Of a stretch of 8,154 nt of DNA, positions 1 through 4,642 are shown one piece after another. The DNA is from Actinomycetota bacterium (GTDB lineage: Bacteria > Actinomycetota > CADDZG01 > JAHWKV01), in NCBI GenBank assembly GCA_019347725.1, contig JAHWKV010000029.1, positions 1 to 8,154 of the forward strand, in the 5' to 3' direction. Position numbers and translations under genes: made by a program. Under the pieces are notes generated by a model. It was not told the origin of the DNA. It searched no databases and saw nothing but the letters and a program-made list of their open reading frames with translations. Position 1 is the first letter of the stretch, and every line of letters begins with the position of its first letter.

Positions 1-649
1 TGATCGGTAGCTGGCCCACCATGTGAGCGGCTAGCTGCTTGGCCCGATTTTGCTCGGTAGGCCGGCCGGACCCATACTCGGCGGCCCTGCGCTCGATCAG
101 AGCGGTAGTCTCCTCGACATCCGCGGAGTAGTCGCCCAAGCCGAGACGCTCACAGACACCCAGCATCGCCATAAGCATCAAACCCAACGCGGCGCGCGGC
201 TGAAGCCCGTTGCGCACCAAAGCGATGGGAACTCCGTCGCGCTCTCCCAGCTCGACAAGCCGGCCTCCCGTAGCCACGATGACGGTTTGAGCGCCGGCCG
301 CCCGAGCGTGCGCATACGCTTCCAGAGTTTCCTCGGTGCGCCCCGAGTAGGAGACGGCGAAAACCAGAGTGTCGGACCCCACCCAACCCGGGACGTCGTA
401 GCCCCGGCACACGTCGACCACCATCGGGAAGGACGGGCCCAAAACGACCTTGAGAACGTCCCCCGAAATACCGGAGCCGCCCACTCCGAGAACGAGAATG
501 GACCTAAGCCCTGCGGCTTCGGGTAGGCCGGTCAAATCCCTACCGAGGTTCCAACCCTCGGCCAGCTGATCTACGAGATTCTCGACAGAATGGATGAAGC
601 CCTGCGGATCGTTGCGCGCCAGCACAGCCCCGTCGTCAAGCTCGATCAA
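1..649 (-). CDS. SIS-domain phosphoglucose/phosphomannose isomerase-like protein, 3' end outside window
   Basis: Likely interconverts the 6-phosphates of fructose, glucose or mannose in the cytoplasm, supplying the neighbouring phosphomannomutase. The 216 visible residues were read on the minus strand. A Rossmann-like SIS core is clear: glycine loop GVGGSGISGD (residues 55-64), SYSGRTEET (100-108, the sugar-phosphate motif; relatives usually have N where this has R), and PRAALG (151-156). The segment PTEQNRAKQLAAHMVGQLPI (197-216) resembles the linker into the C-terminal bacterial PGI/PMI domain (PF10432), which lies beyond position 1, so the gene is partial. The start is TTG at 649-647, overlapping the TGA of the Trm112-like gene, with GAGG 10 bases upstream; no other start fits in the short open stretch above it. 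The overlap implies translational coupling in the manB operon. Family assignment is firm. Catalytic activity is inferred, since some actinobacterial members of this family have no proven isomerase role. Confidence 0.88.
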   Translation of the reverse strand, partial: MIELDDGAVLARNDPQGFIHSVENLVDQLAEGWNLGRDLTGLPEAAGLRSILVLGVGGSGISGDVLKVVLGPSFPMVVDVCRGYDVPGWVGSDTLVFAVSYSGRTEETLEAYAHARAAGAQTVIVATGGRLVELGERDGVPIALVRNGLQPRAALGLMLMAMLGVCERLGLGDYSADVEETTALIERRAAEYGSGRPTEQNRAKQLAAHMVGQLPI

Positions 650-813
650 GGTTTGGTGGCCTCGTCCACCAGCATGTGGGGAATATCGTTGACCACCGGA
701 TACACATACCCGCACTCGCCGACGCAGACGATCGCCTGCTGTTCGCTGCGATGCTCTATGGGTCCCCTGCAGTTGGGGCACACGAGCAACTCGATCAATT
801 CTTCGTCAACCAT
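646..813 (-). CDS. Trm112-like small zinc-binding protein (55 aa)
   Basis: A small cytoplasmic protein of the Trm112/YcaR family (PF03966). Members of this family often act as small metal-binding partners of other enzymes; the partner here is unknown. The protein begins MVDEELIELLVCPNCRGPIE and carries two cysteine pairs, C12-x2-C15 and C30-x3-C34, followed by GYVYPVVNDIPHML (35-48), which matches the family's typical YPV.DGIPxML ending. The length of 55 residues is normal for bacterial members. The ATG at 813-811 has GAGGAA four bases upstream (822-817). It lies 24 bases after the manB stop, and its TGA overlaps the TTG start of the isomerase, so it is the middle gene of a three-gene operon. 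All four cysteines are present, so a zinc site is plausible. Confidence 0.85.
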   Translation of the reverse strand: MVDEELIELLVCPNCRGPIEHRSEQQAIVCVGECGYVYPVVNDIPHMLVDEATKP

Positions 814-837
814 CGCTTCCTCATTCCCGATCGCACC

Positions 838-2172
838 TCAACTGGCCCTTATTACCTCGAGAAGCTGCTCGGTCTTGTGCGTGCCCAAATCCTGATCGAC
901 CGCCTCCACATTGAGCCTAAGCATCGGCTCCGTGTTGGAGCCCCGCGCGTTGAACCACCAGTCCGGGTAGTTGACCGTCAAGCCGTCGGACCAATCCGTC
1001 TCGCCATCCTGGTACAGCTCGGCCAGGCGCTCCAGCGCCGCGCGCTGGTCGGCGACCTCAGAGTTAATCTCGCCGGAGTTCCAGTACCTGCGCAGCGGCT
1101 TGATCAACGAGCTCATGGCTCCGGATTGCCTGCTGAGCGCCCTCAACACGTACAAGGCGCACAGGATGCCCGAGTCGGCACGAAAATTGTCGCGAAAGTA
1201 GTAGTGGCCGGAGTGCTCGCCGCCAAACGCCGCACCGGTATCGGCCATCACCCGCTTGATGAACGAGTGCCCGACCCGGCTGCGGATGGGGGTACCGCCC
1301 ATTTCAGAGATCGTCTCGCGCACGACCCGTGAACAGATCACGCTGTAGACAATTTTGGCGCCCGGTTCGGCCGTCAACACCTCTCCTGCCACCAAAGCGG
1401 TGATCAGACTGCCCGAGGCCGGGTTGCCCAGCTCATCTACCAGAAAGGCGCGGTCGGCGTCTCCGTCAAAGGCCAGACCCAGATCCGCTTCGTTGTCGCG
1501 CACCGCCTGGATCAGATCCTCGAGGTTGGAGATCTGAATAGGGTCGGCCGGGTGGTTGGGAAAAGTGCCGTCCAACTCAAAATACAAAGGAATCAATTCA
1601 ACCGGCAGTCGGGAGAATACGGGCGGGACAATCTTCCCGGCCATGCCGTTGCCGGCATCGACTACTACCTTCAACGGTCGCATGCCGCTGGTGTCCACCA
1701 CCCGAAACGCGTGCTCCACAAACTCGTCGAGGACGTCCATTGACGTGATCTCGCCGGCGCTCTCCACCGGAGCCAGGCCCCGCTCCGCCATCGACCTAAT
1801 CTCCCGCAGGCCGGTCTCTTCGCCGACTGGAGATGCCCCTGCCAGGCACATTTTGATCCCGTTGTACTTACCGGGGTTATGTGAAGCGGTCAGCATGGCG
1901 CCCGGCATGTCCAGATGCCCGGAGGCGAAGTACAGAGCGTCGGTGGAGACCAGACCTACATCCACCACATCCACCCCTTGGGACGCTGCGCCCTGAGCAA
2001 ACGCCTTACTGAGAGGTTCCGAGGAGATCCGCATATCACGACCGACTGCTATTCTCGGAACAGAGGCCATTTTTGCGAAGGCGGCCCCTATGCGTTTTGC
2101 TATGTCCTCGTCCAGCTGATCGGGGTAGACTCCTCGGACGTCGTAGGCTTTAAAAATATCGCTAAGATCCAT
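838..2172 (-). CDS. manB: phosphomannomutase/phosphoglucomutase (alpha-D-phosphohexomutase)
   Basis: Cytoplasmic enzyme that interconverts mannose-6-phosphate and mannose-1-phosphate (often glucose phosphates too), the step before GDP-mannose for mannosylated lipids, polysaccharides and glycoproteins. It is full length, 444 residues from the chosen start. Family signatures appear in order: FKAYDVRG near the N-terminus, TASHNP (95-100, phosphoserine at Ser97), DAGNGMAG (172-179), the metal loop DGDADR (236-241), the sugar-recognition motif GGEHSGHYYF (317-326) and the phosphate-binding RGSNTEPMLR (410-419). An ATG nine bases upstream (2181) is also in frame. I prefer 2172 because it gives MDLSDIFKAYDVRG as in relatives and has AGGA eight bases upstream, whereas the upstream ATG directly abuts AGG. 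It is the first gene of the operon with the Trm112-like and isomerase genes, and is divergent from whiB. Phosphomannomutase versus phosphoglucomutase preference cannot be read from the sequence. Confidence 0.95.
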   Translation of the reverse strand: MDLSDIFKAYDVRGVYPDQLDEDIAKRIGAAFAKMASVPRIAVGRDMRISSEPLSKAFAQGAASQGVDVVDVGLVSTDALYFASGHLDMPGAMLTASHNPGKYNGIKMCLAGASPVGEETGLREIRSMAERGLAPVESAGEITSMDVLDEFVEHAFRVVDTSGMRPLKVVVDAGNGMAGKIVPPVFSRLPVELIPLYFELDGTFPNHPADPIQISNLEDLIQAVRDNEADLGLAFDGDADRAFLVDELGNPASGSLITALVAGEVLTAEPGAKIVYSVICSRVVRETISEMGGTPIRSRVGHSFIKRVMADTGAAFGGEHSGHYYFRDNFRADSGILCALYVLRALSRQSGAMSSLIKPLRRYWNSGEINSEVADQRAALERLAELYQDGETDWSDGLTVNYPDWWFNARGSNTEPMLRLNVEAVDQDLGTHKTEQLLEVIRAS

Positions 2173-2179
2173 GCCACGC

Positions 2180-2185
2180 ATCCTA
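2180..2185 (-). promoter_or_regulatory. possible -10 element of manB, leaderless arrangement
   Basis: Minus-strand TAGGAT (4 of 6 matches to TATAAT) ends seven bases before the ATG at 2172, so transcription could begin at that A. The same -10-to-ATG spacing is seen at the stronger DUF3499 promoter. No convincing -35 lies 16-19 bases upstream (ACTCGA at 17). The same bases also supply the AGGA that could act as a ribosome-binding site. If the leaderless reading is right, it rules out the ATG at 2181. Confidence 0.3.
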
Positions 2186-2277
2186 AACGGTTACGGCACA
2201 GCTCGAGTCGAACCCGGTGCTGAAGGTCCTTGGGCTGCTGCTGTTGATGGATTAGTGTTATTCTTCCACGCTCCGCT

Positions 2278-2291
2278 GGGAATATATTCCC
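2278..2291. promoter_or_regulatory. perfect 14-bp palindrome upstream of whiB, candidate operator
   Basis: GGGAATATATTCCC is a perfect inverted repeat with an AT core inside GC-rich DNA. It sits 72 bases before the whiB start and about 106 bases before the manB start, in the divergent intergenic region. Its size and symmetry suit a dimeric DNA-binding protein. Two smaller perfect palindromes follow: CAACGTTG (2298-2305) and GCACGTGC (2313-2320). No regulator can be named from the sequence, and no clear -35/-10 pair for whiB was found to place the site relative to a start of transcription. Confidence 0.35.
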
Positions 2292-2363
2292 CACAGTCAA
2301 CGTTGGAAGCAGGCACGTGCGATCGAGACAAGATCACACCGAAAGGATTCTCAAAATAGAACT

Positions 2364-2741
2364 ATGGCTCATTTGAAGAACGACGACCATCCTTCCAACA
2401 AGACCAAGACCACGCGTGCGCTTGCTTCCAAACTAGCCTCGCTCGAGGCCGAGGCCAGGTGGCAGGATCGCGCCGCTTGCAAGGGCATGGATCCGACCTT
2501 GTTCTTCGGTCCGGAACACACCGAAGTGGTCAAGGAGAAGCGGGACCGTGAAGAGGCGGCGAAGCAGGTATGCCGAACCTGTCCGGTCAATCAGGAGTGC
2601 CTGGAACACGCGCTGGAGTCCAAGGAAGCCTACGGCATCTGGGGCGGTCTCACGGAACTAGAGCGTAAAGCATTACTCAGGCGCCGGGCGTCGGGTAATG
2701 TGATGCTGGCCTCGTCTCAGGCTCGTAACATCAAAGGCTAG
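2364..2741 (+). CDS. whiB2: WhiB-family iron-sulfur transcriptional regulator, WhiB2/WhmD-like
   Basis: WhiB proteins hold a [4Fe-4S] cluster and control genes, often by binding the principal sigma factor; WhiB2/WhmD is required for normal septation in mycobacteria. This 125-residue protein has the four cluster cysteines C39, C70, C73 and C79 (AACKGMDP, then CRTCPVNQEC), the beta-turn motif GIWGG (91-95) and a basic tail RKALLRRR (101-108) typical of the DNA-contacting end. The ATG at 2364 is the only sensible start; AAAGGA (2342-2347) is too far upstream (16 bases) to be a good ribosome-binding site. CAAAAT six bases before the ATG could be a -10 for leaderless initiation, but it lacks a -35. 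The WhiB2 assignment rests on position: in mycobacteria whiB2 lies in the same cluster as manB and the DUF3499 and metallopeptidase genes. The first 30 residues are low-conservation and lysine/alanine-rich. The gene converges on the DUF3499 gene. Confidence 0.93.
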   Translation: MAHLKNDDHPSNKTKTTRALASKLASLEAEARWQDRAACKGMDPTLFFGPEHTEVVKEKRDREEAAKQVCRTCPVNQECLEHALESKEAYGIWGGLTELERKALLRRRASGNVMLASSQARNIKG

Positions 2742-2762
2742 CGCGCCGAACATTCCTCATGC

Positions 2763-2786
2763 TGCGCACGCTGAGCGTGCCGCGCA
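2763..2786. terminator. GC-rich hairpin in the whiB/DUF3499 convergent gap, possible weak terminator
   Basis: GCACGC-TGA-GCGTGC (2766-2780) forms a six-base stem with a three-base loop. The flanking TGCGC and GCGCA (2763-2767 and 2782-2786) offer an alternative outer pairing. It lies 22 bases after the whiB stop, in the 141-base gap between two convergent genes, where a terminator is expected. There is no T-run directly after it on either strand, so it is not a classical intrinsic terminator. A TTTT at 2811-2814, within GAGCGGGCTTTT, is the only nearby T tract. Nothing else recognisable is in 2742-2882. Confidence 0.3.
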
Positions 2787-2882
2787 CAGAAACTTCCACG
2801 TTGAGCGGGCTTTTCGCCTAGCCGCGCCCACTAAGGACAGCAACCGAATAACCCAACTGGGTGCTGCTGCAGCGGAGCGCTA

Positions 2883-3155
2883 CTAGGCAGTGGCCCGCGT
2901 AGGCCCGGAGCCCGCCCGGACGTCAAGATTCACGGTCTTGGATCTAAGGTCTTCGGTCTCCCAACCGAGCGGAGGAGAAAAGCGACGAAGATGGTTCGTG
3001 CATAGGTGGAACTGATCGGGCTCTATTTCGGAACGAAGGTCCTCCAGCGCTACCCTCCGAGCCATGTAGTTACAGATAAGCGTGGCTACCGCGGGCGCCC
3101 TGCAAGCGCTTCTGCTGCATGCCTGATAGTCGTCTCCTACCTCATGTGCCTCCAT
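2883..3155 (-). CDS. DUF3499 family protein, probable zinc-binding (90 aa)
   Basis: A small cytoplasmic protein of the actinobacterial DUF3499 family; its function is not known. Family hallmarks are CSRSACRAPAVATL (residues 13-26), a central beta segment, EPDQFHLCTNHLRRF (45-59) and PPLGWE (61-66). Cysteines C13 and C18 with C52 and H55 look like a zinc-binding set. The open frame extends back to 3290, but homology begins only after the ATG at 3155, and a strong promoter ends exactly there, so I place the start at 3155. The last 15 residues or so are unlike the rest and probably a free tail. In mycobacteria the equivalent gene (Rv3258c, from memory) lies between manB and the metallopeptidase. 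Here it is convergent with whiB and follows the zinc-ribbon gene after 58 bases. Relatives often have a glycine or threonine around the second cysteine, so its exact metal ligands are inferred. Confidence 0.85.
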   Translation of the reverse strand: MEAHEVGDDYQACSRSACRAPAVATLICNYMARRVALEDLRSEIEPDQFHLCTNHLRRFSPPLGWETEDLRSKTVNLDVRAGSGPTRATA

Positions 3156-3162
3156 GCGTGGG

Positions 3163-3191
3163 ACTATAGTTACACCTTTGTTATTTTGCAA
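3163..3191 (-). promoter_or_regulatory. promoter of the DUF3499 gene giving a leaderless transcript
   Basis: On the minus strand, TTGCAA (3191-3186, 4 of 6 matches to TTGACA) is followed by a 17-base spacer and TATAGT (3168-3163, 5 of 6 matches to TATAAT). Seven bases later comes the A of the ATG at 3155, exactly where transcription should begin. No ribosome-binding site is possible upstream of that ATG on such a transcript. Leaderless mRNAs are common in Actinobacteria. The promoter lies wholly downstream of the zinc-ribbon stop at 3214, so DUF3499 need not depend on read-through. Confidence 0.65.
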
Positions 3192-3213
3192 GGACTCTTG
3201 CCTGAGACCGGGG

Positions 3214-3468
3214 TTACTGTTCGAAAACGTGACCGCAACGGCAGGCCTTGGCGTAACTAAAGGCTTCGAAACCACATCTCGGGCACTCACGAGACTTCAC
3301 GTTGTCCCGGTAGCCGGGCAAATAGGCAGATGTCGGAAATCGCTTACTAGGCTGTTTGGGACGAAACTTTTCGGATACGGAGGAGTCGGCGGCATTGCCG
3401 GCGACCTCAACCTTTCCACTCTCCGTGATGAGATGCACCTCCTTGGGAAGCGGGTACATATGACGCAA
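3214..3468 (-). CDS. small zinc-ribbon protein of unknown function (84 aa)
   Basis: Not recognised as a named gene. The C-terminus ECPRCGFEAFSYAKACRCGH (residues 61-80) followed by VFEQ is a compact zinc ribbon, C62-x2-C65-x10-C76-x-C78, with the CxCG and VFE ending common in small bacterial zinc-ribbon proteins. The first 55 residues are polar with no membrane segment and no family I can name, so it is probably cytoplasmic and may bind nucleic acid or protein. Start choice is open: TTG at 3468 has GGAG seven bases upstream, while ATG at 3459 lies ten bases after a possible -10, TAAACT (3475-3470). I list the longer form. It is upstream of and co-directional with DUF3499, and divergent from the PDZ lipoprotein with about 65 bases between. 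The opposite-strand frame here lacks any motif, which favours this strand. Confidence 0.6.
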   Translation of the reverse strand: MRHMYPLPKEVHLITESGKVEVAGNAADSSVSEKFRPKQPSKRFPTSAYLPGYRDNVKSRECPRCGFEAFSYAKACRCGHVFEQ

Positions 3469-3521
3469 GAGTTTACTCCGTCCGAGCGTTGCCGGTGTAC
3501 GTAAGGGCTCCCCTTAGGGAC

Positions 3522-3527
3522 CATAAT
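3522..3527 (+). promoter_or_regulatory. possible -10 element of the PDZ-TPR lipoprotein gene
   Basis: CATAAT (5 of 6 matches to TATAAT) ends six bases before the GTG at 3534, so a leaderless transcript could start at the start codon. No -35 match was found 16-19 bases upstream. AGGGA (3516-3520) is 13 bases before the GTG, rather far for a ribosome-binding site, so either reading is weak. Confidence 0.3.
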
Positions 3528-3533
3528 GTAACG

Positions 3534-4172
3534 GTGAGACCCACTACAAAGACTGCGGCAGTCACGTTGCTACTTGCCTTGACGTCCTGCAGCCCTCCTT
3601 CGCAATTGAAGGAGCTGGTGGGCGTGGAGCCCCCCTCGTCTTCCCCTGAGACCCAGGCCAACTTGGACTTCCCTGCGCCCGAGGCTCCGCCGGAGCCCGC
3701 CAACCTTTCGCTCGGGGCGCTGGTACACACCAACGAAGCCAGCTGGGACGTCCTTCTAAACAAGTCCGTTCCCTCCGGCGGCGCACTTGTGTTAGCGGTC
3801 CTACCCGACACCCCGGCGACGCAGATAGGCTTGCAGCGCGGCGATGTAATAATCGGAATCGAGGGAGACACGGTCACCCATCACGAACAGCTGGTGACCG
3901 CTCTGAAGCTGAGTCCCGACGGTCGGCACTCCTTAAAAATCGACAAAGCCGGCGGGGTCACCGAATCTACAGATGTGCAGCTGGCAACCGCCGCCGACCT
4001 GTCGTTGCTCACCGCCTGGAGCAAAGGGTCGCGGAATCCGCCGACCCGGTGTACCGGTTTTTACTGGCCGACCGGGTTCTTGATCATGAGCGCGCCATCG
4101 AGCTCTACAGGAAACTGCTGGCCGAGTTCCCGGAGTTTGCAGTCGCTCAATCCCTGCTGGCCAAGCGGCTGA
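3534..4172 (+). CDS. PDZ-domain lipoprotein, 5' part of a frameshifted PDZ-TPR gene
   Basis: Likely an exported lipoprotein acting on the outer face of the cytoplasmic membrane; its role is unknown. From the GTG at 3534 the protein starts MRPTTKTAAVTLLLALTSC: a short basic N-region, a hydrophobic core and lipobox LTSC with Cys19 as the lipidated residue. In-frame TTG (3489) and GTG (3495) would add residues before the signal that do not look like one. A proline/serine-rich linker (20-58) follows, then a PDZ-like domain (about 80-150) with GALVLAVLPDTPATQIGLQRGDVIIGIEGD, split here as GALVLAVLPDTPATQ and IGLQRGDVIIGIEGD (83-112). After about residue 161 the frame turns into unpatterned Trp/Ser/Pro-rich sequence up to the stop at 4172, while the adjacent frame becomes a clean TPR protein. 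The true product is therefore probably 3534-4636 with one base restored, about 367 residues. The end at 4172 is likely artificial or a sign of decay. Confidence 0.6.
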   Translation: MRPTTKTAAVTLLLALTSCSPPSQLKELVGVEPPSSSPETQANLDFPAPEAPPEPANLSLGALVHTNEASWDVLLNKSVPSGGALVLAVLPDTPATQIGLQRGDVIIGIEGDTVTHHEQLVTALKLSPDGRHSLKIDKAGGVTESTDVQLATAADLSLLTAWSKGSRNPPTRCTGFYWPTGFLIMSAPSSSTGNCWPSSRSLQSLNPCWPSG

Positions 4173-4636
4173 TCAGCCAAATGGAAAGCGTGGCCGGCAG
4201 CGAGGCGGTGACAACACTGGGCGCAACCCCCGAGCTGGAAGAAGCCGGGGCTCTGATCAACGAAGCCGTGCAGTCGGACCCCTCCGGCGCGAGCATCTAT
4301 CGGACACGGGCGCAGATTTACCTGTCGCTGGATGAGAACGCCCAAGCCGAAGAGAATGCTCAAACCGCTTTGGAGATGGACGATCGTGCCGCTCAAGCCC
4401 ACTTCCTCGTGGGTACCGCACGGCTGGTCCAGGGGCAGCCGGACGATGCTCTAAAAGCATTGCACCAAGCTACCGAGCTGGACCCGTTCGGCGTTCAGCA
4501 CTACTTCAACCTGGCGCTGTGCTACCGGGAGCTCGGCATGCAAGACGAGGCCGCGCAGACCGTCGAGGCCGGCAAATCCGTAACGGACGACGCCGGCGCG
4601 CGGCAGCGCCTGGATGATATTGTGCAGGCCGCCTGA
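4049..4636 (+). CDS. TPR-repeat protein, 3' part of the frameshifted PDZ-TPR gene
   Basis: Helical tetratricopeptide repeats, a protein-binding scaffold; the partner is unknown. Consecutive TPR-like pairs appear at about residues 83-115 (IYRTRAQIYLSLDENAQAEE), 116-147 (AHFLVGTARLVQGQPDDALK) and 150-180 (HYFNLALCYRELGMQDEAAQ), with less regular helices before (RAIELYRKLLAEFPEF, 15-30). Reading this frame backwards from the GTG at 4049 gives LEQRVAESADP from codon 4016, a natural helix start with no good start codon or ribosome-binding site. That indicates this is the continuation of the PDZ lipoprotein, not a separate gene. The GTG at 4049 is only the first possible start in frame. No signal peptide of its own is present. 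The stop at 4636 is six bases from the end of the convergent L,D-transpeptidase gene. An independent gene cannot be excluded but looks unlikely. Confidence 0.6.
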   Translation: MYRFLLADRVLDHERAIELYRKLLAEFPEFAVAQSLLAKRLISQMESVAGSEAVTTLGATPELEEAGALINEAVQSDPSGASIYRTRAQIYLSLDENAQAEENAQTALEMDDRAAQAHFLVGTARLVQGQPDDALKALHQATELDPFGVQHYFNLALCYRELGMQDEAAQTVEAGKSVTDDAGARQRLDDIVQAA

Positions 4637-4642
4637 GAATGC

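Noticed and set aside
150..410. 86-residue minus-strand frame inside the isomerase gene
   Set aside because: It is in another frame of the same strand; the true frame gives the SIS motifs GVGGSG and SYSGRTEET, whereas this one is Arg/Gly-rich with no motif.
676..1332. 218-residue plus-strand frame opposite manB and the Trm112-like gene
   Set aside because: Antisense shadow; no motif, while the opposite strand encodes all the phosphohexomutase signatures.
2171..2359. 62-residue plus-strand frame ending just before whiB
   Set aside because: No recognisable motif or ribosome-binding site, it overlaps the manB start, and the region is better explained as regulatory DNA with palindromes.
2851..2862. 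ACCCAACTGGGT hairpin as a terminator for DUF3499
   Set aside because: Only a four-base stem with a four-base loop, and no T-run follows on the minus strand.
3156..3290. Longer N-terminus for DUF3499 starting at 3290
   Set aside because: The added 45 residues show no family similarity, overlap the zinc-ribbon gene and contain the promoter elements; the ATG at 3155 fits better.
3154..3504. 116-residue plus-strand frame opposite the zinc-ribbon and DUF3499 genes
   Set aside because: No domain or good start; the minus strand carries cysteine motifs in both genes it covers.
4008..4030. Programmed -1 ribosomal frameshift in the PDZ-TPR gene
   Set aside because: No X-XXY-YYZ slippery heptamer or clear downstream stem was seen, so a mutation or sequence error is the simpler reading.
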